NCBI GenBank assembly: GCA_031421855.1
Contig: JANOPN010000140.1
Span: 1 to 9,690 of the forward strand
DNA from: JAAFHN01 sp031421855
Lineage (GTDB): Bacteria > Pseudomonadota > Gammaproteobacteria > Burkholderiales > Burkholderiaceae_C
Direction: 5' to 3'
Length of the DNA: 9,690 bases
The translations under genes and the position numbers were made by a program. The notes below the pieces were generated by a model. It had not been told where the DNA came from and did not search any database. It saw only the letters and a program-made list of their open reading frames with translations. This document shows positions 1 through 6,912 of this stretch, piece by piece (the first letter of the stretch is position 1; each line of letters starts with the position of its first letter).

Positions 1-546
1 GTGTACGTGGGCGCGGTGATGGTGCTGTTTTTGTTTGTGGTGATGATGCTTGACATCAACTTAACAAGCGTTCGCGAAGGATTTTGGCGACACTTTCCAT
101 TGGCTGCAACGCTTGGCGCAATCGTCGCCATTGAGATGATCGCGGTCTTGTTGGGCGGGTTTCGCTTGAGCGAAGAGCCAAAAGCCGCAGCTGGACTTGC
201 CAATGCGCTGAATCAATCAACTAGCGGCGCAACATTGGGCGGCAGTGCCGCAGCACAGTACAGCAATACCAAAGAGCTGGGCAAGGTGCTTTATTCGGCC
301 TATATTTATCCGGTGCAAATCGCTGCTGTGATTTTGTTGGTGGCCATCATTGCGGCGATTGCGCTCACGCTGCGTGAGCGCAAAGACAGCAAGTATGCGA
401 GCCCGTCAGAGCAAGTGCGAGTCAAAGCGGCCGATCGAATGGTCGTCATCAAAATGGATCCGACTGTGTCCCCGCCCATGCAGAGTTCGGCGGCACCCGC
501 TTCAGAGCCAACATCGGCCGCCCAACCCTCGGGAGCGTCGGCATGA
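1..546 (+). CDS. nuoJ: NADH-quinone oxidoreductase subunit J, 5' partial
   Basis: Membrane subunit of complex I (NADH:quinone oxidoreductase), located in the inner membrane near the quinone-site end of the proton-pumping arm. The window opens inside the gene. The first residues (V-Y-V-G-A-V-M-V-L-F) match the third membrane helix of NuoJ, which in E. coli begins near residue 58 and carries the conserved Tyr, so the GTG at base 1 is an internal Val codon and roughly 57 N-terminal residues are missing. Further hydrophobic segments lie at visible residues about 33-52 and 98-122. After these comes a charged stretch (R-K-D-S-K ... V-R-V-K) and then a tail of about 30 residues rich in Ala, Pro and Ser that E. 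coli NuoJ lacks. The stop codon overlaps the nuoK start in an ATGA, which indicates translational coupling. Identity is secure from the helix-3 motif and from nuoK-L-M-N following in order. Confidence 0.95.
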   Translation: MYVGAVMVLFLFVVMMLDINLTSVREGFWRHFPLAATLGAIVAIEMIAVLLGGFRLSEEPKAAAGLANALNQSTSGATLGGSAAAQYSNTKELGKVLYSAYIYPVQIAAVILLVAIIAAIALTLRERKDSKYASPSEQVRVKAADRMVVIKMDPTVSPPMQSSAAPASEPTSAAQPSGASA

Positions 547-851
547 CGATTACTTTAGGTCACTACCTGTCGTTGGGCGCGTTGTTGTTCGCGTTGTCCA
601 TCATTGGAATTTTTCTCAATCGCAAAAACCTGATCGTCTTGCTCATGGCGATTGAGCTCATGCTGCTCGCGGTTAACACCAACTTTGTCGCGTTCAGTTA
701 CTACTTGGGCGACATTCATGGACAAGTGTTCGTGTTTTTCATCCTCACCGTTGCAGCTGCGGAGTCGGCGATTGGTTTAGCCATTTTGGTTTTGTTGTTC
801 CGCAATCGATCGAATATCAATGTCGACGGCATGAACAGTTTGAGGGGCTGA
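543..851 (+). CDS. nuoK: NADH-quinone oxidoreductase subunit K
   Basis: Small membrane subunit of complex I (the MrpC/ND4L type), 102 residues, close to the usual 100. It has three hydrophobic helices at about residues 7-25, 29-51 and 61-86. Two membrane glutamates needed for proton transfer in characterised homologues are present: E38 in A-I-E-L-M-L-L-A-V-N and E74 in A-A-A-E-S-A-I-G-L, equivalent to E. coli E36 and E72. The ATG start overlaps the nuoJ stop by four bases and has a GGGAG ribosome-binding site at 531-535 with 7-base spacing, so the start is well supported. nuoL follows after only 4 bases. Confidence 0.97.
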   Translation: MTITLGHYLSLGALLFALSIIGIFLNRKNLIVLLMAIELMLLAVNTNFVAFSYYLGDIHGQVFVFFILTVAAAESAIGLAILVLLFRNRSNINVDGMNSLRG

Positions 852-855
852 TTGG

Positions 856-2901
856 ATGAGCGCTACTTTATCAACTGCCAAACTGCTCACCATTGCTTTT
901 GCACCACTCATTGGCGCCCTGTTGGCAGGGTTTTGGGGAACCAGGCTTGGCGGAAATTGGGTTGGGCGCAGGCTGTCACACAGCCTGACGATCTTGGGCG
1001 TTTTGTTGTCATTTGTGCTGTCTGCGACGGTGCTTTGGGACGTGACCCAACATGGTGCGCGATACAACCAAACCCTCTACGAGTGGATGGTGGTTGGCGG
1101 CTTGAAAATGGAGGTCGGCTTCTTGGTCGACGGACTCACCGCCATGATGATGTGCGTGGTGACTTTTGTGTCGCTCATGGTTCACGTGTACACCATTGGC
1201 TACATGGAAGAGGATGAGGGTTACAACCGGTTTTTCAGCTACATCTCGCTGTTCACGTTTTCGATGTTGATGCTCGTCATGAGCAACAACATGCTCCAGC
1301 TGTTCTTTGGTTGGGAGGCTGTGGGTCTGGTGTCGTACTTGCTGATCGGTTTTTGGTTCAAAAAGCCGACCGCGACATTCGCCAACATGAAAGCATTCTT
1401 GGTGAACCGAGTGGGTGATTTCGGCTTCATCTTGGGCATTGGCTTGATTGCCGCTTACGCAGGCACGTTGAATTATGGCGAGGCGTTTGCCAAAGCGGGC
1501 GAAATGGCAAAGCTGAGTTTGCCGGGCACGGACTGGTCGCTTATCACCGTTACTTGCATTTGCTTGTTCATTGGCGCAATGGGCAAGTCGGCGCAGTTTC
1601 CACTTCACGTTTGGTTGCCTGACTCGATGGAAGGGCCGACGCCCATTTCAGCGCTGATCCACGCGGCGACGATGGTCACAGCCGGCATCTTCATGGTGGC
1701 GCGCATGTCGCCTTTGTTCGAGCTCAGCGATGCAGCCCTGAATTTCATTTTGATCATCGGAGCGATCACGGCGCTGTTCATGGGGTTCTTGGGCATCATT
1801 CAAAATGACATCAAACGTGTGGTCGCTTACTCAACCCTGTCGCAGTTGGGGTACATGACGGTAGCTTTGGGTGCATCGGCCTACCAAGCTGCGGTGTTTC
1901 ACTTGATGACGCACGCGTTTTTCAAGGCGCTGCTTTTTTTGGCTGCCGGTGCCGTTATCGTCGCCATGCATCACAACCAAGACATTCGCTACATGGGCGG
2001 GCTCGCGCGTCATCGCAACACCCGAATTGCCTGGGTTACATCGTTGCTCGGAACCCTTGCGCTGATCGGAACACCGATGTTTGCTGGGTTTTACTCCAAG
2101 GACATGATCATTGAGGCTGTTAAGTACAGCAATTTGCCGGCCTCTGGGTTTGCGTATGTCGCTGTATTGGCGGGCGTGTTTGTCACGGTCTTTTACTCGT
2201 TCCGAATGTACTTTTTGGTCTTCCACGGCCCAGAGCGCTGGGATCAAGTGCCTCATGACGATCACGGGCACGTTGCCAAAGACGACCATCACGATGATCA
2301 TCACGCGGCCCATCATGATTTGCCAATCAATCCCGGCTGGTCGATGAACATGCCACTGATTTTGTTGGCGATTCCGTCCGTCGTTATTGGCTTTTTGTTC
2401 ATCCAGCCCATCTTGTTTGGTGACTTCTTCAAAGATGCAATCTTTGTCGATGCCGCGAAACACCCGGCGATGACCGAGATTGCCAAGCATTTTCATGGTG
2501 CTGTGCAGCTAGCCGGTCATGCCTTCTTCACTTTGCCGTTTTTGTTGATGGTGTTGGGTTTTGGTTTAGCTTGGTGGTTCTACATCAAGTCGCCACACAT
2601 CCCAGCCGCCATTGAGAAGAAGTGCCAACCGATCATGGCGTTGTTGGAAAACAAGTATTACTTGGACGCTTTCAATGAGCGCGTGCTGGCTGCGGGCGCT
2701 CGCATGCTGGGCACCGGCCTTTGGAAGGGCGGCGATCAACGTTTGATCGATGGCGCAGTGGTGAACGGATCTTGGAAGCTAGTCAATTGGGTCAGTCGGG
2801 TCACCCGCCAGCTCCAAAGCGGCTACCTGTACCACTACGCGCTGTCGATGATTGTTGGCGTCGTGGTGTTGCTCACATACTTTGTGTGGCTGAAGAAGTA
2901 G
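856..2901 (+). CDS. nuoL: NADH-quinone oxidoreductase subunit L
   Basis: Largest antiporter-like (Mrp-type) membrane subunit of complex I, at the distal end of the proton-pumping arm. It has 681 residues; E. coli NuoL has 613, and about 680 is normal for betaproteobacteria. Expected channel residues are present: E154 in G-W-E-A-V-G-L-V-S-Y, K244 in M-G-K-S-A-Q-F-P-L-H and K415 in G-F-Y-S-K-D, matching E. coli E144, K229 and K399. The H-V-W-L-P-D-S-M-E-G-P-T-P family signature follows K244. Residues 467-487 form a hydrophilic loop with nine His plus several Asp. The C-terminal region (about 585-681) corresponds to the long lateral amphipathic helix and last membrane anchor. The ATG at 856 lies 4 bases after nuoK, with a GAGGGG element at 842-847 eight bases upstream. 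All landmarks are intact, so the protein should be functional. Confidence 0.97.
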   Translation: MSATLSTAKLLTIAFAPLIGALLAGFWGTRLGGNWVGRRLSHSLTILGVLLSFVLSATVLWDVTQHGARYNQTLYEWMVVGGLKMEVGFLVDGLTAMMMCVVTFVSLMVHVYTIGYMEEDEGYNRFFSYISLFTFSMLMLVMSNNMLQLFFGWEAVGLVSYLLIGFWFKKPTATFANMKAFLVNRVGDFGFILGIGLIAAYAGTLNYGEAFAKAGEMAKLSLPGTDWSLITVTCICLFIGAMGKSAQFPLHVWLPDSMEGPTPISALIHAATMVTAGIFMVARMSPLFELSDAALNFILIIGAITALFMGFLGIIQNDIKRVVAYSTLSQLGYMTVALGASAYQAAVFHLMTHAFFKALLFLAAGAVIVAMHHNQDIRYMGGLARHRNTRIAWVTSLLGTLALIGTPMFAGFYSKDMIIEAVKYSNLPASGFAYVAVLAGVFVTVFYSFRMYFLVFHGPERWDQVPHDDHGHVAKDDHHDDHHAAHHDLPINPGWSMNMPLILLAIPSVVIGFLFIQPILFGDFFKDAIFVDAAKHPAMTEIAKHFHGAVQLAGHAFFTLPFLLMVLGFGLAWWFYIKSPHIPAAIEKKCQPIMALLENKYYLDAFNERVLAAGARMLGTGLWKGGDQRLIDGAVVNGSWKLVNWVSRVTRQLQSGYLYHYALSMIVGVVVLLTYFVWLKK

Positions 2902-2952
2902 CCGCTTCCTGATGACCCGACGAGAAATCCTGCGACGAGAGAGAACAAAAAT

Positions 2953-4425
2953 ATGGGTTTGTTGAGTATTGCAATTTGGCTGCCGATCGCCTTTGGCGTG
3001 GTGTTGCTCTCTTTGGGTCGAGATGACCAGGCGCGCTCGGTTCGCTGGGTGGCACTGGTTGGCTCGATTGCCAGTTTTCTGGTGACGATTCCGCTATTTA
3101 CCGGTTTCAAGACCGACACCGCGGCTTTGCAGTTTGTCGAAAAGATGCCCTGGATCGAGCGCTTCAATGTCAACTATCACCTGGGTGTTGACGGCATTTC
3201 GCTTTGGTTTGTTTTGCTCACCGCATTCATCACCGTCATCGTCGTCATCGCGAGTTGGGAGTCGATCACCGAGCGGGTCAATCAGTACATGGCTTCGTTT
3301 TTGATTTTGAGCGGCTTGATGATCGGCGTGTTCTGTGCAGCAGACGGTTTGCTGTTTTACGTGTTCTTTGAAGCCACTTTGATACCGATGTATCTGATCA
3401 TTGGTGTTTGGGGCGGGCCAAACAAGATCTATGCGGCATTCAAGTTCTTTTTGTATACCTTGCTTGGATCTTTGTTGACCCTAGTCGCCTTGGTTTATCT
3501 GTACAACAAATCGGGTGGCAGCTTCGATATCGCGGCTTTGCACAAATTGCCGCTGAGCTCGACAGCTCAGACGTTGGTCTTTTTTGCGTTCTTTTCTGCC
3601 TTTGCGGTCAAGGTGCCAATGTTGCCGGTGCACACTTGGTTGCCTGACGTGCATGTGGAGGCTCCAACTGGCGGCTCAGCCGTGTTGGCTGCGATCATGT
3701 TGAAGCTCGGCGCGTACGGCTTTTTGCGTTTTGCAATGCCGATTGCGCCTGACGCGGCGCGGGAGTGGGCGTGGCTGATGATTGCGCTGAGTTTGGTTGC
3801 GGTGGTCTATGTCGGTTTGGTGGCCATGGTTCAAACCGACATGAAAAAGCTGGTCGCGTATTCATCGGTTGCGCACATGGGTTTTGTCACGCTGGGGTTC
3901 TTCATCTTTAACGACCTTGGCGTGCAAGGCGGGCTCGTGCAAATGATTGCGCATGGCTTCGTGTCGGGTGCGATGTTTTTGTGCATAGGCGTGTTATACG
4001 ACCGTGTTCATTCTCGTGAGATTGCCTCCTATGGCGGGGTGATCAACACCATGCCCAAATTCACCGCATTTGCGCTGTTTTTCGCGATGGCCAATTGCGG
4101 TTTGCCTGGAACGGCTGGGTTTGTCGGTGAATGGATGGTGATCTTGGGTGCGGTCAAATTCAACTTCTGGATCGGCTTGGCCAGTGCGAGCGCGCTGATT
4201 TTTGGTGCTGCTTACACACTGTGGATGTTCAAGCGCGTGTATTGGGGTGACATTGCCAACGACGATGTGAAGTCGCTGCAAGACATCAACAGCCGAGAGT
4301 TTTTGATGTTGTCGCTTTTGGCAGCAGCCGTTTTGGTGATGGGCGTGTGGCCAAAACCCGTGACTGATGTGATGGGACCAAGCGTGAGTGAGTTGCTCAA
4401 ACACTTGGCTACCAGCAAGCTTTGA
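2953..4425 (+). CDS. nuoM: NADH-quinone oxidoreductase subunit M
   Basis: Second antiporter-like membrane subunit of complex I, lying between NuoL and NuoN in the arm. It has 490 residues (E. coli about 509) with many hydrophobic helices. Channel residues recognised by motif are E140 (F-F-E-A-T-L-I-P-M-Y), K220 (A-V-K-V-P-M-L-P-V-H), K251 (M-L-K-L-G-A-Y-G) and E393 (G-F-V-G-E-W-M), corresponding to E. coli E144, K234, K265 and E407. The H-T-W-L-P-D-V-H-V-E-A-P signature is intact. The start is preceded by a modest GAGAGAG element at 2937-2943, about 9 bases from the ATG. The 51-base gap after nuoL is the longest in this part of the operon, and I see no convincing promoter or terminator in it. 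Confidence 0.97.
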   Translation: MGLLSIAIWLPIAFGVVLLSLGRDDQARSVRWVALVGSIASFLVTIPLFTGFKTDTAALQFVEKMPWIERFNVNYHLGVDGISLWFVLLTAFITVIVVIASWESITERVNQYMASFLILSGLMIGVFCAADGLLFYVFFEATLIPMYLIIGVWGGPNKIYAAFKFFLYTLLGSLLTLVALVYLYNKSGGSFDIAALHKLPLSSTAQTLVFFAFFSAFAVKVPMLPVHTWLPDVHVEAPTGGSAVLAAIMLKLGAYGFLRFAMPIAPDAAREWAWLMIALSLVAVVYVGLVAMVQTDMKKLVAYSSVAHMGFVTLGFFIFNDLGVQGGLVQMIAHGFVSGAMFLCIGVLYDRVHSREIASYGGVINTMPKFTAFALFFAMANCGLPGTAGFVGEWMVILGAVKFNFWIGLASASALIFGAAYTLWMFKRVYWGDIANDDVKSLQDINSREFLMLSLLAAAVLVMGVWPKPVTDVMGPSVSELLKHLATSKL

Positions 4426-4428
4426 GGA
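4424..4428 (+). promoter_or_regulatory. ribosome-binding site of nuoN
   Basis: GAGGA overlapping the nuoM stop codon, 10 bases before the ATG at 4439. It supports 4439 as the nuoN start rather than the in-frame GTG at 4388, which lies inside nuoM and would add 17 residues unlike any NuoN N-terminus. Confidence 0.6.
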
Positions 4429-4438
4429 TTTGAATTCA

Positions 4439-5923
4439 ATGGACAAAATCAGCTTGCTCGCTGTGTACCCCGAGGTCGTGTTGTTGATCATGGCCTGTGT
4501 GATCTCGCTGGTGGATTTGTACGACAAGTCACCCAAGCGCAGCATGACCTATGTGCTTTCGATCGTGTCGCTGCTGGTGATTGCGATCATTTGCGGCTTT
4601 TATGCACAAGCTGGCGTCAAGATCACGGGCTTCAACAACATGGTCACCAGTGACCCCATGGGCAATTGGCTCAAGTGCTTTTCAGCGCTGGCGCTTTTGG
4701 CGACCTTGGTTTATTCGCGCGACTATGCCGCCCATCGTGGGATGTTTCGCGGGGGCGAGTTGTTCTTGCTGAGTTTGTTTGCATTGCTTGGCATGTTTGT
4801 GATGATCGGCGGCAACAACTTCTTAGTCATCTACTTGGGCCTGGAGTTGCTGACGTTGTCGAGCTATGCGCTCGTGGCCTTGAGGCGCGATCACGCGGTG
4901 AGCACCGAAGCAGCAATGAAGTACTTCGTGCTCGGCGCTTTGGCCTCTGGGTTTTTGCTTTACGGCTTTTCGATGATCTACGGCGCGACGGGTTCGCTAG
5001 ACGTGGATCAGATCTTTAAATCGGTCGCGACGGGCAGCATCAAGCACCAGGTGTTGGTGTTTGGTACGGTCTTTGTTGTCGCTGGCTTGGCGTTCAAGCT
5101 GGGCGTGGTTCCGTTTCACATGTGGGTGCCAGACGTCTACCAAGGTGCACCCACCGCAGTGACGTTGTTGATTGGTGGCGCACCCAAGCTCGCAGCGTTT
5201 GCCATCGTGATCCGCATCCTGGTTGAAGGCATGCTCCCTTTGGCGGTTGACTGGCAGCAAATGTTGATGGTGCTCGCGGTGGGGTCGCTTTTTGTCGGCA
5301 ACATGGCTGCCATTGCGCAAACCAACCTCAAACGGATGTTGGCGTTCTCAACCATCGCCCAAATGGGCTTTGTGTTGATCGGTTTGATGAGCGGCTACGT
5401 GAACGGCAGCACCTTGAATGCGCAAAACGCATACAGCGCAAGCATGTTCTACGTCATCACCTATGTGCTGACAACCTTGGCGACGTTTGGGGTGATGTTG
5501 TTGTTGTCGCGCGAAGGTTTCGAGAGCGAAGAACTCGCTGACTTTGCCGGTTTGAACGATCGCAGCCCCCTTTATGCAGGCGTGATGGCGGCGTGCATGT
5601 TCTCGCTCGCGGGCATCCCACCACTGGTGGGTTTTTATGCCAAGTTTTCGGTTTTGCAGGCCTTGATTGCGTCAGGTGAGAGCAGCCACATTGCCTTGGC
5701 GGTGTTTGCTGTTTTGATGAGCTTGGTGGGTGCGTTTTACTATTTGCGCGTCGTCAAGGTCATGTATTTTGACTCGCCGCTCACCGTCGGCGTTGTCAAT
5801 GCACCGACTGAAGTACGCGTCACCTTGGCGGTCAATGGCGCGTTGGTCATTGTGTTGGGGATCATGCCTGGCGGCTTGCTCACGCTGTGCAAAGACGCCA
5901 TCGTTCACGCATTGGCACCTTGA
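4439..5923 (+). CDS. nuoN: NADH-quinone oxidoreductase subunit N
   Basis: Third antiporter-like membrane subunit of complex I, nearest the hydrophilic arm. It has 494 residues from the ATG at 4439 (E. coli 485). The N-terminus M-D-K-I-S-L-L-A-V-Y-P-E is typical of NuoN. Recognised channel residues are E136 (L-G-L-E-L-L-T-L-S-S-Y), K220 (A-F-K-L-G-V-V-P-F-H), K250 (G-A-P-K-L-A-A-F) and K402 (V-G-F-Y-A-K-F); NuoN carries Lys in the last position where NuoM has Glu. The M-W-V-P-D-V-Y-Q-G-A-P-T signature is intact. It lies 13 bases after nuoM and is the last classical nuo gene. The next gene starts 27 bases later on the same strand, so transcription probably continues. Confidence 0.97.
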   Translation: MDKISLLAVYPEVVLLIMACVISLVDLYDKSPKRSMTYVLSIVSLLVIAIICGFYAQAGVKITGFNNMVTSDPMGNWLKCFSALALLATLVYSRDYAAHRGMFRGGELFLLSLFALLGMFVMIGGNNFLVIYLGLELLTLSSYALVALRRDHAVSTEAAMKYFVLGALASGFLLYGFSMIYGATGSLDVDQIFKSVATGSIKHQVLVFGTVFVVAGLAFKLGVVPFHMWVPDVYQGAPTAVTLLIGGAPKLAAFAIVIRILVEGMLPLAVDWQQMLMVLAVGSLFVGNMAAIAQTNLKRMLAFSTIAQMGFVLIGLMSGYVNGSTLNAQNAYSASMFYVITYVLTTLATFGVMLLLSREGFESEELADFAGLNDRSPLYAGVMAACMFSLAGIPPLVGFYAKFSVLQALIASGESSHIALAVFAVLMSLVGAFYYLRVVKVMYFDSPLTVGVVNAPTEVRVTLAVNGALVIVLGIMPGGLLTLCKDAIVHALAP

Positions 5924-5950
5924 CAACTTTTCTCATGCGAGCCTGATCCC

Positions 5951-6259
5951 ATGAGCAGCGCAGCCGTATGGGGCGTGATTTTGGCGGCAATCGTTGCCGC
6001 CAATTTGCCATTTTTGACGCGCAAGTGCTTTGGTGTGTGGCTTCCCAGTGGGGCAGCTAGCAAAGGCTTCGGGTGGCATTTGGTCGAACTCGCCTTGTTG
6101 TACGCCGTGGTTGGCGGATTGGGCATCGCGCTTGAGAACCGTGCTGGGCAGGTTGCGCCCCAAAAGTGGGAGTTTTACGCCATCACGGTTTGCGTGTTTT
6201 TGACTTTGGCCTTTCCGGGGTTTGTTTGGCGTTTTTTGCTCAAGCACTCAGCCCGTTGA
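5951..6259 (+). CDS. DUF2818 family small membrane protein
   Basis: A 102-residue predicted inner-membrane protein of unknown function. Three hydrophobic segments lie at about residues 5-22, 43-60 and 73-95. Between the first two is a short polar loop with F-L-T-R-K and W-L-P, and the protein ends in a basic tail (R-F-L-L-K-H-S-A-R). I recognise the family as DUF2818, which in Burkholderiales sits directly after nuoN; this comes from memory, not a search. Its place between nuoN and a Nudix gene, and its one-base overlap (TGATG) with the latter, suggest expression with complex I and possibly an accessory or assembly role. That role is inference. No good Shine-Dalgarno sequence precedes the ATG. 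The reading frame is the same as nuoN but is separated from it by the nuoN TGA. Confidence 0.85.
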   Translation: MSSAAVWGVILAAIVAANLPFLTRKCFGVWLPSGAASKGFGWHLVELALLYAVVGGLGIALENRAGQVAPQKWEFYAITVCVFLTLAFPGFVWRFLLKHSAR

Positions 6260-6912
6260 TGGACCGGATCGAGCGTCAATTGTCGAGCCAGCAAGTGCTG
6301 AGTGGCGGTTTCTTGAGCGTTTGGCGCGATCAGGTTCGCCTACCTGATGGTGCGCTCGCCCAACGCGAGTACATCAAGCACCCTGGCGCTGTCGTCGTGG
6401 TTGCTTTGGTTGACGATGACCATGCCGTCATGGAGCGCCAATATCGATACCCGTTGCACCGCGACATGCTCGAGTTTCCTGCAGGCAAGTTAGAGGCAAA
6501 TGAGCGGGGGCCAGAAGGTGCGGGCGCTGTACCCGGTGCCCTCCCAGGTGCCGTTCCAGGTGCCACTGCGGGCGTGTGGTCGTGCGCCGTGCGCGAGTTA
6601 GCTGAAGAGACCGGCTACCGCGCCGCACATTGGGCCTATGCTGGAGCCATGCACAACGCAATTGCCTACGCCGATGAGATCATTCACATCTGTTTTTGCC
6701 GTGGGCTGACCTTGGGTGCTCAAAATTTGGATGCAGGCGAGTTTTTAGATGTTTTCACGGCCAGCCACGAACAGATCACGCAAGATGTTCGCGAGTCGCG
6801 CCTCACAGATGCCAAGTCAATCACGGCGCTGTGGTGGTGGGACCAGCTTCGCTCGGGACAATGGACACCCGATTGGCAAGCAATCGATGCGCTGCCACAG
6901 GCCGCACCATGA
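6259..6912 (+). CDS. Nudix hydrolase, ADP-ribose pyrophosphatase-like, with interrupted Nudix box
   Basis: Predicted cytoplasmic hydrolase of 217 residues that cleaves a nucleoside diphosphate linked to another moiety. The N-terminal part (Y-I-K-H-P-G-A-V-V-V-V, E-R-Q-Y-R, E-F-P-A-G-K-L-E) resembles ADP-ribose pyrophosphatases (NudF type). The Nudix consensus G-x5-E-x7-R-E-U-x-E-E-x-G-U is present but split. G76 and E82 are correctly spaced, whereas R112-E113-L114-A115-E116-E117-T118-G119-Y120 comes 22 residues later than expected. The extra segment (about 83-111) contains GAGAVPGALPGAVPGATA, encoded by 12-bp repeats. The S-P-G motif of E. coli NudF downstream of the box is replaced by M-H-N-A-I-A-Y-A-D-E, so the substrate is uncertain. 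The start at 6259 shares its A with the upstream stop, and the gene ends in an ATGA overlap with the next. Upstream in-frame starts lie inside the DUF2818 gene and are unlikely. Confidence 0.9.
   Translation: MDRIERQLSSQQVLSGGFLSVWRDQVRLPDGALAQREYIKHPGAVVVVALVDDDHAVMERQYRYPLHRDMLEFPAGKLEANERGPEGAGAVPGALPGAVPGATAGVWSCAVRELAEETGYRAAHWAYAGAMHNAIAYADEIIHICFCRGLTLGAQNLDAGEFLDVFTASHEQITQDVRESRLTDAKSITALWWWDQLRSGQWTPDWQAIDALPQAAP
6523..6570 (+). repeat. 12-bp in-frame tandem repeat inside the Nudix box
   Basis: Four consecutive 12-bp units begin at 6523, 6535, 6547 and 6559. The middle two are closest (GGTGCCCTCCCA and GGTGCCGTTCCA). The first (GGCGCTGTACCC) and last (GGTGCCACTGCG) are degenerate. 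They translate to G-A-V-P, G-A-L-P, G-A-V-P and G-A-T-A, and a further GGTGCG lies just before at 6517-6522. The period is a multiple of three, so copy-number change would keep the reading frame. Confidence 0.85.

Noticed and set aside
1..3. GTG at the window edge as the nuoJ start codon
   Set aside because: The residues that follow match the third helix of NuoJ, so this is an internal Val codon and the gene begins upstream of the window.
1009..1608. 199-codon open frame on the minus strand within nuoL
   Set aside because: Its His/Gln/Arg-rich composition is that of an antisense shadow, and nuoL on the plus strand is unmistakable.
2281..2319. Direct repeats in the His-rich part of nuoL as a regulatory or CRISPR-like repeat
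   Set aside because: They are in-frame His/Asp codons within a conserved gene, with no spacer structure.
1831..2496. 221-codon open frame on the minus strand within nuoL
   Set aside because: Low-quality composition with no recognisable domain. It is opposite a conserved part of nuoL.
4388..4438. Upstream GTG start for nuoN, adding 17 residues
   Set aside because: It lies inside nuoM, the added residues are unlike NuoN, and the GAGGA at 4424-4428 points to the ATG at 4439.
3994..4545. 183-codon open frame on the minus strand across the nuoM/nuoN junction
   Set aside because: No domain or ribosome-binding site was recognised, and it lies opposite two well-supported genes.
5935..5946. Three-codon reading frame (ATG CGA GCC TGA) between nuoN and the DUF2818 gene, as a possible leader peptide
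   Set aside because: It has no ribosome-binding site or attenuator-like structure and is short enough to be chance.
6166..6258. Upstream GTG start for the Nudix gene
   Set aside because: It overlaps the DUF2818 coding region by 31 codons, and the added peptide has no Nudix-like character. The TGATG junction at 6257-6261 is a typical coupled start.
6696..6908. Upstream extension of the DUF1178 gene
   Set aside because: It is an out-of-frame reading of the Nudix gene. The family N-terminus M-K-V-L-D-L-R-C begins at 6909.
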